A stretch of DNA of 64,000 bases, taken from NCBI RefSeq assembly GCF_021730395.1, contig NC_069376.1, forward strand, positions 10,635,001 through 10,699,000, read 5' to 3'. This DNA is from Mercenaria mercenaria. Taxonomy: Eukaryota; Mollusca; Bivalvia; Venerida; Veneridae. The translations under genes and the position numbers were made by a program. This document shows, in pieces, positions 10,313 through 22,471 of this stretch (position 1 is the stretch's first letter; every line of letters begins with the position of its first letter). Under the pieces are notes generated by a model that searched no databases, was not told the origin of the DNA, and saw nothing but the letters and a program-made list of their open reading frames with translations.

Positions 10313-11519
10313 AACTGCCTCAAAAATAGTGTGCAGTTACACCATCTTATTCCTGACTTTGAAAAAATACCTCAGACCTTGCGAAGGGAAAGTAACTTCC
10401 TCTTGTAAATTTACTGTAAAAGTGTAAATTACTTATTTACGCGATATAGGTCTTCCAAAACCCGTAACGGAAGCAATTAATAATTCTAGTTAATAGTTTA
10501 TTGTCAAATCTACTCCGAAATAGTGTATCCGAATCATTTACAACGATGTCCGTTATACCAAATAATAAGTTCATACCATATTTAGTGTTCTAAACACAGA
10601 TTTTACAGCAAGTCTGGCAGTTATCACTCTGTCAGTTAATTAATACACATTGATGTCAATGTTAAAAGTCACTGAGATTAAAGAATTTGTCCTTCGCTGT
10701 TACTAGTTCAAAATCCCTTTTGAGACTGCAGAATTATTTCATAAAAAGTAAAAAAAATCCCGGTGGTTTTATCAGAGCACTCGCCCGTGGATTGATTAAT
10801 GATCAGAGATTGTCTCGGGTCTTTCTGGTACTATTTGAAAACTACAGTCGGCGAACGATAATGAAAATAGCGCGAAAATGTCAGGCGAGTCTAAGACAGA
10901 TAATTTAGGTTGGTCAGATGTCATGGTATAGAGATAGACCCTAACATTTTCATTGATAGAAATACATTAAATAAAGTCTAGAAATTGATATCCAAGTCCT
11001 TGAAATTAACAAAAATGATTTCACAAATGTACAATGTATGACAGTTTTGCTAATATCAGTAACAGAAATTTTAATATTTAATTCAAAGTTGTGATCCGCA
11101 AAGAATGTCAACTCTTGCCTTGGGCTAGTACTTTAAAGCAGAGATATTCATTAGTTTACTTCCCTTGCAATTACACAATAGAGTAGAAAACGAAAACGGT
11201 TTAAAACACAAGAATATACATTTTTGCACAACAAAATCGTTTAGGATTTATTAATATGTGCTTGATTTAACCCTGAAACACTGGTTCCTATGATTTTGTC
11301 AACTTACTTATGGTAAAAAATAACTTTTAACAAGCCGATAATAAAATGAAATACCAGTAAGTATTTTATAGTGCAGATAATACAGTTTTGCTTGTATCGA
11401 AATGTCACAGTAGAAGCACTCTTGTAATACAGAACACCTGGTAGGATTAGTAAAGGTGCAATTATATTGATCTCTTTTTCCTATGCCTACATGGTAAATT
11501 AGAAAGGAATTCGTATGAT
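10313..11519. other. Gene-free stretch
   Basis: No exon with credible splice sites. The 73-codon frame at 10687-10908 lacks an ATG start and any recognisable domain. Confidence 0.5.
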
Positions 11520-11523
11520 GTAG

Positions 11524-13834
11524 TACACACTATGTACCCGGATAATCTTAACTCTGTTCAGCGATCCTAACTCAGTGCCAACATGGCGGATATAAAGCCG
11601 ATACAGCTTTGTTTTCTGTGTAATTTCAATGTATAAAAGAATGTTTCGGTTGTTATATTTGTCTCCATTGATCAAGTGTATATTTATTTCAAAATGTATC
11701 ATGTTAAATATATCAACCCTTGTGTTTTCAGGTGAAGTACCGACGAACAAGGCAAACTTTTCAATGAAACATTATACAAAAAATCTTAAAAAATACTTAT
11801 ATGCTTTTGATGCCTCTACTATTTTGTTGTTCGAAGGAAAAAATATACTGTTTTATAGGCCCGTTTACACTATGTTGTTAACCCACTACATGTTGACACA
11901 ATACATGTTCAAATGTACTGACAGCGAGAAAAGGGATAAACACCTAACTTCGAGTTGATAAAAACCGAACTCAGTTTACACGAGGAATGGATAAAAACCT
12001 AACTTACACGAAATCGCGGGAAGGATAAACACCTAACTGACTAGTATTCTACAGAAATGAACGAGTTGACATGTACATAGTCTCATTATTGTAAACATTA
12101 CTTTACTTTATAAGCGGTATTGTCTTCAAACTTTGTCATTAATTTTACAAGATGTTATATGTATGCCCACTACAGTCAAACATTTTTTCATAATTTTAAT
12201 ATTATGCAAATAGCAATGTTTGCAAAAATCTGGATATACCCTCGAAAATAATTCAATATAAAAGTCAAAATTATTATATAATTATATCAGAAATTATTTA
12301 ATACCACCAATGTTTGAAGTTCTGTAACCACCAACCTTCTCTCCCCCCCCCCCCCCCCATCTCTCTCTCTCTCTCTCTCTCTCACGCACACACTGTTTCA
12401 GAAGAATTGCGTTTATTTCAAATCTTGTATTTCTCATAGTGTAAGAGCTTTTATAGAGGTGCTAATGGAAAATTTTTTATGTTGTTTAAATGCGATTAGA
12501 TTTATGATTAATTATTAAATATAATATTTTTCAGACGGTAAGTAGGGAAGAAAAGTGTGTGTGTGTGTGTGGAGGGGGGTGGGGGTGATCATGGACTGAC
12601 AGGCCAGGGGTGTGGAAATCCACACATTTTAAACCTTCATGAAACTGCAAATAGACTGGGGAGTTCTTTATTTAGGATAATGAAAAGAAAAGCATATCAC
12701 AGTAACTGTGGTAAAAAATAAGCTGTTAAAATATTTGCCTTTTAAAGTTTATAAAAGTCTGAAATCGCACAAGCAGGATTCGTGATCTTTTGATGCCTTG
12801 CCAAAAACACGGTCCACGCAATGGTACAAAGCCAGATGAATTCAGAGAAAGACTCTTAAAACGTTCCGACTTATTTTTAGTCATATTTGCGATCTCTGTG
12901 TGCTTTTGGTTATCATTTGACTGACTACTGACTCCAATAATTCCTTTGACAGTGACTTATTGTCTCAGCAGTTGGAATTCTACTAACATACTTGTCGAAA
13001 TACTTTTTTAAGTTGTTTACGTTTCTGATTATTTTATCATAGTCATCGAGTTACAGTGTGCGCATGACCTAGTCAAAGAACCAATCAGATCATGGAAAGT
13101 GATGCTTAAAGACACAGATGCATGTTTTTTTATAAAACTGCAGCAATCGAGAGACTGTCAGCAAGTACATCACGGATTTTATACATTAAATTATCTTTAT
13201 CACCTCCATACATTTGAAGCAACACTTAATCTAAATGATATATTTTGTTTTCTCATTTTAAACGTGAAAAATTCTGCTTGTCCGTGGACACACAGAATGA
13301 AAAATGCACTTGTCTGCTGGCAAAAAAATCACGAGTTGGACAAGTTGGATATAGGAATCCAACATCCCTGCAGGACAGGGTGGGTCAAAGAACTTCGAGC
13401 ATCTATAGATCATACATAAAGCACAGACGAACAGCTATGTTTTCGTTTGGTTGGGTGTTTATCCATTCTAAGTTCGTATTTATCCAGCACTGTTTCCTAT
13501 ACCAGTCAGGAATTATCCGCAAATCTAAACCCACCTCATAATCAATACAGTTTTTAAGCTATAAAAATGAATTTCAAACTTTGATACTGTTAAACATTGT
13601 CTAAGAGATGTTTATTGAACTAATACAGTTGATAAGTAATGTGACATGTCGATTGAAATATTTAGTACTCAAAACATGTTATCAATACAGGATATTTTGG
13701 CTATCAAAAGTTTTACGCTAACATTGCATACTAACATAAAAACATGAAAGAAGACAAGGAAATTAACCACATACATCGTCTTTCTGTCAGCCATGTTGGA
13801 ACAGAGTTAGGATTATCCGGGTACATAGTGTGTA
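11524..13834. mobile_element. 2.3-kb TIR element, family unassigned
   Basis: Left end TACACACTATGTACCCGG pairs with the right end. The inverted match runs about 45-60 bases through GATAATCCTAACTCTGTT and CCAACATGGC, with an extra internal duplication in the left copy. GTAG at 11520-11523 and again at 13835-13838 is a candidate 4-base target duplication. Inner subterminal blocks GGATAAACACCTAACTT (11935, 12020) also recur inverted near 13455-13480. No transposase frame is recognised; the 106-codon frame at 13099-13419 has no known domain. Confidence 0.7.
12343..12382 (+). repeat. Poly-C then (CT)n tract
   Basis: Sixteen C residues are followed closely by about eleven CT dinucleotides, inside the 2.3-kb TIR element. 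Confidence 0.95.
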
Positions 13835-14084
13835 GTAGTCGCAGTTTGACCGCGATGGTTGACTTTAGACTGATTATTCATATCGACTATTTCATTGTAG
13901 AAATATGGTGTGCTTAGGTTAGCCGTGTGTTTAAATTTATGAATGCAAAGATATGAAGTGTTTAACGTACACTCCTTTTCCATAATAGGCTGTGCCTCAT
14001 TATGTATTACAATACAAAGGTCAACCATCGGGGTCAGGTTGCGTCCACTGTACTTGTCAAATAGAAATCAACATTACTTGATTG

Positions 14085-14150
14085 GTGAAATAACTCAGGT
14101 GGCTAAGCTGTGCAGTGCGAAATATAGCTCGAGTTCGAAACTCGCAAGAG
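14085..14150 (+). repeat. Possible tRNA-like SINE head
   Basis: AACTCAGGTGGCTAAGC resembles an A box and GAGTTCGAAACTC a B box, about 40 bases apart. No tRNA fold is complete. A C-rich tract follows at 14161-14180. Confidence 0.35.
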
Positions 14151-14180
14151 GTTTATTGTACCCCCCCCCCCCACCCCCCC

Positions 14181-14898
14181 TCGACAACAAAGTTGTAAGG
14201 GAGGGTATACTGGTTTCAGGTTGTCTGTTTGTCCGTCCGTCTGTCTGTCTGTCTGTCAGTCTGTCCGTAGACACAATCTTGTGCGCACCATCTCTCCTCA
14301 TCCCCTTGACACAATTTAATGAAACTTCACACACAAGTGGTCAGTAACAACATTAGTCGTGCATGGGGCATGTTAGGTTCTTTCAGAAAAAAAATTGCAG
14401 AGTTACGGGACTTTGTTTTTAATTACTTTACTATATACATAGACACAATCTTGTGCACACCATCTCTCCTCATTCCCTTGACACAATTTAATGAAACTTC
14501 ACACAAATGAACAGTAACAACAGTAGTTGTGCATGGGGCATGTTAGGTTCTTTCAACAGCAGAGTTATGGGACTTTGTTTCTTGTTAACATACTATGTAC
14601 ATGCAGTCTGCATATGCAATCTTGTGCGCGCCTAATCTTCCGAACCCTTGCACACAATTTAATGAAACTTCACACAAGTGATCAGTACCAACCCTAGTTG
14701 TGCATGGTGCATGTTACGTCCTTTAAGATAAATATTCTGCATAGTTATGGGACTTTGTTTTTTGTTACTATACTGTATAAATACAGTCTATATACATGCA
14801 GTACACATCTTTATGCAATCTTGTGTGCGTCAAATTGCAACGTACTATGTCAGTGCATGCGGGGGGTACATTCATCACCTTTAGTGATAGCTCTAGTT
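14181..14898 (+). mobile_element. Pearl-like tandem-array element, GTCCGTC type, copy 1
   Basis: The order is a left end (GACAACAAAGTTGTAAGGG), a (GTCT/GTCC)n tract at about 14225-14270, then three to four units of about 165 bases, each with AATCTTGTGCGC, AATTTAATGAAACTTCACAC and GCATGTTAGG. The right end is a G-run followed by ACATTCATCACCTTTAGTGA and TAGCTCTAG. A second copy lies at 21354-21914. Confidence 0.75.
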
Positions 14899-14919
14899 AT
14901 ACCAGATTTCATCAACAGT

Positions 14920-14990
14920 ATGGAACTACATTTTGGACTACTTTACATGTAACACTGAGTAGTCACTTCCTGTTTGGTGTAATCGGTCCT
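14920..14990 (+). repeat. Direct repeat, copy 1
   Basis: ATGGAACTACATTTTGGACT through the phrase GTAATCGGTCCT recurs almost unchanged at 15859-15929. The 870 bases between the copies are AT-rich and contain no frame I can name. Confidence 0.8.
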
Positions 14991-15858
14991 GAAAGGAAAA
15001 CTTTCTATTCTCAAAAAGTGTTATTTTCACATATATTGTACCAGTAACCTAAATGCATGAAAAATATCAGTTTCAGTTTGATACAATCAATTTTTAAGGT
15101 TTTATGGCTTTTTCAGTAATGTATGCTAGCGTGTCAAATTTCCTTCAAAAAAGCTGTCGCGACAAACTATATGACCAATTTTCCTTGCTTGGGCGTTTTT
15201 TGCCATATTTTATCAATTTTTACCATAAACTGCACTCAAATCACACAATTTTACTGTAAAATATACCTAAACTCACCCCTGGCAACTACAATTTAGCAAT
15301 ATTTAGTTTTTACACCCTAAACAGTGAAATTGAAATATTTTTAGTTTTTCTACACTTTCTCTGCAAAATTGCACTAAAACTGTCATTTTCTATCATAATC
15401 TGGCCAAACTAGCCAATTTACAGCCACATCCAAACAAGTTTCAATTTTTACCCCTGCTCATCGTCTAGGTTACATTCTACCACGCCAGTTCATTTTTTTT
15501 ATTTCATATAAACAATAAAATATTCAGACCTCATTTTCAGCACTTTACATAATTTCAATGATATAAAAACCATATATAATCATTTAGTATGATATGTCTT
15601 CTTATAAAAAAAATTAGAAAATATTGACATGTTATGTTACATATAAGAAAAATAATCTGTTCCGAGAAACATCACCCTCTAAAATGCCTAAACAAAAATA
15701 GCCGTTTAGCAATTACGCGTATGTAGACATTTTCTCAAAGAATAAAACTTATTCTTCGAAATTCACAATGAAAATGGTCTAGAACTCAATATAATAAGCG
15801 ATAAAACTAAGCCAATAATGTAACTGTCACATCCTCATATGACTCAGTATACAACAAC

Positions 15859-15929
15859 ATGGAACTACATTTTGGACTACTTCACAGGTAACACTGAGTA
15901 GTCACCTCCTGTTTGGAGTAATCAGTCCT
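15859..15929 (+). repeat. Direct repeat, copy 2
   Basis: Same block as 14920-14990 with about six differences. The pair may mark a duplicated segment or two insertions of one short repeat; target duplications are not evident. Confidence 0.8.
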
Positions 15930-16399
15930 TGAATTGATAGGTATTACAGCCTCCTCATTTAAATGGAGATGTACCCCGTGCAACTTGACTGATTCCGTAA
16001 GAGGCCTGTTACAACGCAACACGCATCTTATCGTTAACATGTTGTAATATCTAAACTGTAATTCTTGTTTCAATACTGGAAATTCTATGCTGACAAAACA
16101 AAACCCCTTTTCTCAGGAACTTTATAAAAGCTCAAAACACGCCGACTGACATTCGTCTGCGTACAGTTAATTATAATGTTGCCGTAAACTACAATTTTAT
16201 GTACTTTTGGAAGATATCAATTTAAGCAAAGCAAAAGTAATCAATTTAATACATACAAACTATTCAGACTGCTTACTTGTTAGGACATTAGGATATCAGG
16301 GGAACATATACAGAACTACCATGGCCAGCATGCATTAGTAAGAATATTTATTTTAGTTAACCGTCTAGCAGTATCATACTTCCGTGACAGTATTTCTAA
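15930..16399. other. Gene-free stretch
   Basis: Nothing supportable beyond AT-rich sequence upstream of the LINE fragment. Confidence 0.45.
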
Positions 16400-17290
16400 T
16401 CATTGTGATAGAGTACATGTGTTTTATACGTATAAGAATATATGATAAGACAGGTGACTTTAATTTTGACCTTGAGGAGATGTACCTCATGCCACATCTT
16501 ATGGGGTTTATATTTCACAACTTATCAGATTTACCAGAGCCTGTAGTCAGGCTGAAGACTTCAATCTACGTAATATTGCCATTTTCAAAACGCTTCTTCA
16601 GCGGCGCTACTCCTTTCATAAGCTTCGTTAATAGTTTGCTAAATGTATCACCGTAATTGGGAATAAGTGATTAAATTCCGCAGTAATTTTAAGAGTCTTC
16701 TGCGACAAGGTATGTCACAACCTTATTTTTATGGAGATGTGATTTACAAACATCGTAAAATTCTAAAGCATATCCACAATTCCGACCATTATCTTATAAA
16801 ATTATCAAACTTTTTATTGCTAGAGACTATGACCGTATTGTTATAAGACACACTGAGCCTTTTTATAGTTGGTCAGTACGATTTCCTCTATTGTGCGATA
16901 ACGTGACAGGTGGGGGACTCCTCTTAAATTCCCTCCTTTGGACGAACTGGTTTAGATATTTGTCCCATGCCCTGCTTCGTTGTGCCCTTAATTGGGGTTG
17001 CCTTGGTGGTCTGGCTTCTAGTACATAATATAATGTTAATTCTTCCATGTGTTTTGTTTTATATATCTTTACTTAAGAATATTTTGTGTTTTACGATGTG
17101 TTTTTGTGGATACTGTTTCATGTGTTAGGGATTCACCTGGCGGGGAGTAAATTTATTTACACCGTCTTGTCATATAGGAATATGGTAGGGCTTAAACAGT
17201 GAGGTTAGGGTGCACGTACCTGGTGTTTTGCCATTGAACGATCCAAGGCAGTGTCCTCCTGTGTTACTCCTTCACGTGTTTTTTGTGTGT
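16400..17290 (+). mobile_element. 5'-truncated, decayed LINE (end of reverse-transcriptase ORF plus 3' UTR)
   Basis: YDKTGDFNFDLEE at about 16440 and, after a frame change, NIAIFKTLLQRRYSFHKLR at about 16573-16630, then SQPYFYGDVIYK-like text near 16715-16755, match the C-terminal part of LINE reverse transcriptases common in bivalves ('YDKRDDF.F', 'LISKF...LL.QG.S.P.FYGD..YK'). At least two frameshifts and stops break it. Downstream text to about 17290 resembles a LINE 3' UTR. The fragment stops about 60 bases before the first peptidase exon. Confidence 0.7.
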
Positions 17291-17347
17291 ATATTTATTA
17301 CTATTTAGAACGACCTCATTGAAAATAACTTCTTTCCTTTCTTTTAG

Positions 17348-18373
17348 AATATTTGAAGGCAAACAAACCAAGCATCAGCGAAGAAATTAAGCCTATTTTG
17401 CATGCAACTGATCAGAAAAACAAGAAATACTTACAGAATACATGTAAACAATTTGGAATAAATTCAGAAGAAGTTGAGGAGTTAACTAAAGATATATGCA
17501 AAGATATCAAAGCAGGGTCTGATAATATATTACGGGTTTGGCCAGCATACAGAGAAAACAACAGAACGGATATTGTCTTCGTAGTCATTACAGATACAAG
17601 TTTAGATTCACCAAAAGATATAGATTATGTTTACGATTTTGAAATTGTTTTAAGGGCAGATGGGGACACGAATGAAGAAAATAGAATAGTAATTGAACAC
17701 GAAGTGGAATCAGATAATTATATAAGTGATACACGAAGTGAGGAAATGCGAAATGTTATAAATGGAAATTCTGATACATTAGGAAAACAGCATAGTAACA
17801 TTACCATGATTTCTGCCAGTTCAATGAAGTCTTTTGGCTACTTGACTAATAATCATAAAATGGAAAGAGAAGACTGCATTACATTATTTGTTCATGTCAA
17901 AGGGTTGATTCCAATAAAAGAGAAGTGCTTCCCTAAAACGTTGGGAGGTTTTAATGTCGATATTCGTGAAGATGTTTTTCAAGTATATACCAGTAGAAAA
18001 CCAAATGAGTGGCATAAAGATTTAAAGATGGGATGCCGAATTGGTTTGCAGGGGGTGAACGGTTATGGAACTCTCGGAGGAATCATTGAACATCCACATC
18101 ATGGAATATGTTTTATAACATGTGCGCATGTTTTACTTAATGTTGAAGAACTGCAGATGAATAAGACACCTCCAATTACCTGTTATCAACCAAGTTTTGA
18201 TAAAGAGGCCGCCTCTAACCATTTTCGCTGTGGCGAACTTAAAGACCATAAAATAGGAGAAGTAGTAGGAAGGGAAGCTGGTGTTGATGCTGCATTGGTG
18301 AAAATAGATGAATCAAGGAAGCCGGTTAATGGAATCTTTCCTGAAATTAGCTCGGATGACGTTAAATTGTCTG
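17348..18373 (+). CDS. Serine peptidase, chymotrypsin fold: N-terminal region, catalytic His and Asp (exon)
   Basis: This internal exon follows a strong acceptor (TTCTTTCCTTTCTTTTAG) and ends at the donor TCTG|GTATGT. It codes for about 342 residues with no stop and phase-1 borders at both ends, so the gene's start lies elsewhere. Residues 1-190, counted from codon 17353, are acidic and match nothing I know. From residue 195 (TLGGFNVDIREDVFQ) the order is that of trypsin-like peptidases of the plant NAL1/bacterial type: a pre-domain strand, CRIGLQGVNGYGTLGGIIE, then FITCAHVL with the catalytic His codon at 18127, and VDAALVKI with the Asp codon at 18286. Substrate is unknown. No signal peptide can be judged without the first exon; an intracellular role is likely from related NAL1-like proteins (inference). 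The LINE fragment lies just upstream. The frame continuing past 18373 is intron. Confidence 0.85.
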
Positions 18374-18548
18374 GTATGTTGTGTTCTAAATTTTATATTT
18401 TCCTTTTTATAGACCATAGCGTATATGATTTTTTATAAATATTTCATAGAGTATAGAAAATAATTTTGTTTTGAATTACCTTGTATGTGGTTGCTTATAA
18501 AACTCATGAAGAATAAATTGAAATAGCATTTTACCAGATATTATCTCA

Positions 18549-18630
18549 TGACGGCCTCGCAGCTCAGTGGAAGTCGCAATTTTTCTTCCTGCTGCCTGGA
18601 ACAGATTGTTTGGTTCGATTCACTAGCAAT
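18549..18630 (+). repeat. tRNA-like SINE head in the peptidase intron
   Basis: CGCAGCTCAGTGGAAGTCGC resembles an A box and TTGGTTCGATTCACT a B box about 50 bases later. It lies in the 457-base intron between the two peptidase exons, in sense orientation. A complete tRNA fold is not seen. Confidence 0.5.
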
Positions 18631-18830
18631 CTTAAATGATACTAATATATCAATTTTAAAAAATACCATCAATATTGTTTCTTTTGCAAAACAAGTATTT
18701 TAGCACCCTCAATGCACTTACAAACATCAAAGAACTAAAATTAAGGTCAATTGATTAGAAATATCCTGTTACAAATATGCAATATAACACGGTATTATGT
18801 AACAAATATATCATTTTATTTGTGTAAAAG

Positions 18831-19253
18831 GGTTTGATGCAGACTGTACACTAAGATACACATCTGGAATGGTTTACGATACGGAACCATTTCTTCGACA
18901 GAAAGATAAACATATTGTAAAATATGGCGCAACTACGCTTCTGAAGCAGGGACGATTCGGGTTTTATGGAGCAAAAACGATGGTGTTTGGCCACTTTCTT
19001 CTTAGTAACCAGTTTCAAATATATAATATGGAAAAGCCATTTGCTCTTCCGGGTGACTCTGGATCTCTTGTGTTTAGTGTATCTGACAATGGACTCGTCG
19101 CTATAGGTCTTTTGGCTGGCGGAAGTAAAGGATACGCAATTGTTACGCCAATATGTGATATACTCCATGCGATCGGTTGTTCACCACCATACTCCCTTAA
19201 AGCATTCCAAGAAGTCGACGACCGGATAGATGATACCGAAATCAATCACAAAG
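18831..19253 (+). CDS. Serine peptidase, catalytic serine exon (GDSGS)
   Basis: The acceptor TGTGTAAAAG at 18830 gives two bases that complete the split Gly codon of the previous exon, and the joined frame reads KLSG-FDADCTLRYTSG. The motif PGDSGSLVF carries the catalytic Ser codon at 19058, followed by LVAIGLLAGG and YAIVTPICDILHAIGC, the C-terminal strands and helix expected of the fold. With His and Asp in the preceding exon the triad is complete, so the enzyme looks competent. The exon ends at AAAG|GTAATT in phase 1, so at least one more exon follows; I could not find it in the next 4 kb. All visible introns are phase 1, an arrangement that suits domain shuffling. Confidence 0.85.
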
Positions 19254-20925
19254 GTAATTGTTTCATGCCTTTATTTTTAAGCATCAAAGTTTAACTTGTT
19301 ATGACTTTCTAAAAGACCTTAAACGCTGTTGCTCAATAATTACAAATGATGAACTTCTATCCTTAACATTTTTAGCGTTACGTAGTTTGTGGCTATTCGA
19401 AATATCTTTCATTTAAAGGATACTTTATTGTAATAGCTATAAATATTTCAAACTAGAAATTGTTTTATAACTGTCTTTAAATGAAATCCTAAAATTAAGA
19501 AAAAGATGTTATCTCCTTTTTCGTATAACTTAGAATGAAGCAGGGATTAGAACTTATGATAAATAAGGAATGTTTGGTCACCTGTGGCTTTTCATTCTTT
19601 ATTTATCAACCAAATAATCTTTAGCCTGCTGGCGGCAAGACTAATTCCACGGACATATAGGCTGATCGCCAGTGAAATATTTCGATTTTGACCCTCCTGC
19701 CACGGAAATCACATGTATAAAAATATTATTTTAGCGATCCGTTTTTAGGCAAAAGTATGTTTCTCTCCAAAGTCAATAAAATTTGGGTGCTGAAAATTTT
19801 TAAAGCTTCATCAACATAACATATATTAGAAAAACTTTAGTGTGGCCATAGTTTTAGCTGACTCAAATTAGTTTGAACAATCTTGATAGATCTTGAAATT
19901 ATTATATCAATTTTATATGGAATTATTAAAAAAGAAAAGAAAAGAAAAATCTGTTCTGAAAACATATCCCATGCTTGTAACAGAGTGTATGTCATTTTTT
20001 TAAACTGCCTAGTGTCACATCAGAGAGACTAGTGCAGCACATCAGTTACCGATTTATGTGAATGATCAAAACGGAACAATGCCAGTGTGTTTCCATTTGA
20101 AGCTTAAAATAATTCTTGTTAAGGTTTTGCGTGCAAGTACATATAGCAATTATAAAAAGGTATATAACTTTGAAACTAATTTTATGCCTCCGGAGGTTAG
20201 CATATTAAAATCGCACTACTGACAGCAGTCAATCATCCTATTAAGCTAATATGTGTGGCGTCTCTTGACTAAAGTGTTCTCTGGTTATTAATTGCATTTT
20301 ATTTTCAGGGTCTTTATGACCTTAATCTTTTGAATTACTTAACCGAAAAGAAACGAAAACGGTCATCTACTTACCGCAATCAGAAATGTTAAAAACTTTG
20401 ATGACTGTAGGTCAAGACATCCTTAGGTATTGAGGGGACTTCTTTCAGTCTGAAGGTCTTTTAAACCTTGACGTTTTACCTACTGATCCACAAAGCAAAA
20501 GTGTAATCTACTGACCACTGGCAATCAACTCTGTCATTTGATGCCTGTAGATTTAGGCTAGGGCGTTCTTTAGTTATTGTCCGGAAATTGTTGTTAGTTT
20601 GACAGTCATTAATTCCGTGGCCTTTGACGTACTAATTCTCAAAACAATAATGTTATCAACTGACCACATATAATCATCCGATGAAGCTTGGCGACAGTAG
20701 GCCGATGTCTGAATGAAAACGACAGTTGTCAACTTTTATAGGATGATTTGATGTATAACTATCAGAACACAATTTCCAGTCAATTACTAGAGGCTGTGGT
20801 GTTGGCCTACAGAAGACAAACTTCATAGGCTAACTGCCTCTAGTCAATAGAGCACCAATACTTATACTGCTCTAGGTTTCAGTAGATTGAAGATCAATGT
20901 CACAATAACCTTGATACTGAAATAC

Positions 20926-20926
<1 letters not shown>
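19254..20926. other. Intron or intergenic sequence, no exon found
   Basis: Presumed continuing intron of the peptidase gene. I looked for an acceptor followed by an open block ending in a donor with phase-1 borders and saw none that convinced me. Confidence 0.45.
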
Positions 20927-20984
<58 letters not shown>

Positions 20985-20987
20985 AAA
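20927..20987 (+). repeat. C48-A13 homopolymer junction
   Basis: A run of 48 C is followed at once by 13 A, then TGGGGGTG. Tract length is likely unreliable in any assembly. Confidence 0.95.
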
Positions 20988-21353
20988 TGGGGGTGCAGTA
21001 AAACACCATGTCACCTATGCGTGAAACATGGATAATAATGCATAATACACATGACAGTTTTTTTTATCAGTAGTTTGCAAATTGATATCTTAAATTCATT
21101 TACGCACCTACCGTTATTTGTGGAGATATGTGCACGTGAGCGTGAATATGGATTTTTATAGAACAGTCATCAGGAGTAGAGTAATTATCTTACTTTTATA
21201 CGTTCAAATAAGGTAAATAAAATAATAGGTAAAGTGTTAAAAGATTGTATAATTCGATTTCGAACACTGAGCCGTGAATACACATTTAATGAATTAAATA
21301 CTACGGTACGATGAATTTTTGCTTATGTTTATTTTTTATTTCATTTCTTTTAT

Positions 21354-21914
21354 GCCCCCGAAGGGAGGCATATAGTTTTTGAACCGTCTGTCAGTCTGTC
21401 GGTCTGTCGGTCCGTCCGTCCGTCTGTCTGTCCGTAGACACAATCTTGTGCGCACCATCTCTCCTCATCCCCTTGACAGACTTTAATGAAACTCACACAA
21501 GTGATCAGTAACAACAGTAGTTGTGCATGGGGCATGTTAGGTTCTTTCAACGACAAAAAATGCAGAGTTATGGGACTTTGTTTCTTGTTAACATACAATG
21601 TATATACAGTCTGCATATGCAGTCTTGTGTGCGCCTAATCTTCCGAACCCTTGCACACAATTTAATGAAACTTGACACAAGTAATCAGTGCCAACCCTAG
21701 TTGTGCAAGGTGCATGTTATGTTCTTTTAGATAAATATGCATAGTTATGGGACTTTGTTTTTTGTCACTAAACTGTATAGATACAGTCTATATACATACA
21801 GTCAGCATAATTATGCAATCTTGTGTGCGTCAAATTGCAATGCACTGTGTCAGTGAATGCGGGGGAGGGGGGGGGGGGGTACATTCATCACCTTTAGTGA
21901 TAGCTCTAGTTAAT
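21354..21914 (+). mobile_element. Pearl-like tandem-array element, GTCCGTC type, copy 2
   Basis: Starts TGCCCCCGAAGGGAGGCATA, followed by (GTCTGTCG/GTCC)n, three array units of about 165 bases like those at 14.3-14.8 kb, a G-run at about 21862-21878, and the right end ACATTCATCACCTTTAGTGA plus TAGCTCTAG. This copy keeps the GCCCCCGAAGGGAGGC left hairpin that copy 1 has lost. Confidence 0.8.
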
Positions 21915-22471
21915 AGTGCTTTTAAGGTGAAGAAGGTGTACCTGATATGTGCAGGATTTTCAAAAACAAATTGCGTCCTTGATAACATACGTAATTAACA
22001 GCAAAAGTTGATCTTCACCCGATGTACAATTATTGAAAAGGTCAAATGCACACTTTTTATGCAAATGACGTCGAAGATAAAGTTAGATATATTCTGAAAA
22101 TAATAAAAAATTCGGTACCCCTAAAAATGTACAAATCTTGTTTGAAATAAAAGTATTGCTACTATTTTCTTGACCTCAATTTAAAGTACACTTACGTTTG
22201 TATTTAAGTAGAATATTTAAAGGTTAAAAATAATTCTACATTAACATTTTAAACAAAGGAAAATATTTACTTTGACTACAAGAATCCCAAGGTCTGTGAG
22301 TATTTGTTTTGTTTTTTTGGATAGAGAATGTTTCATAATGGTAAGTAAAATATGATCGTGTTTTTCTTTCTGTAATAGCATAATTCCTTGCAGGAATATT
22401 TATCAATTAGAGAATGTTGGTGTTTGTTTTGTTCCGGATGCGTCAGCAGTTCGTATTATTAGATGCCGTAA

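Noticed and set aside
10021-10427. Cysteine/valine-rich open frames of 75-124 codons
   Set aside because: They are readings of a 32-base minisatellite, open in more than one register; not genes.
11713-11958. Possible exon after CTTGTGTTTTCAG (EVPTNKANFSMKHYTKN...)
   Set aside because: Good acceptor but no donor and no protein-like continuation, and it sits inside a TIR element.
13099-13419. 106-codon open frame
   Set aside because: Inside the 2.3-kb TIR element, low complexity, matches no transposase or other domain I know.
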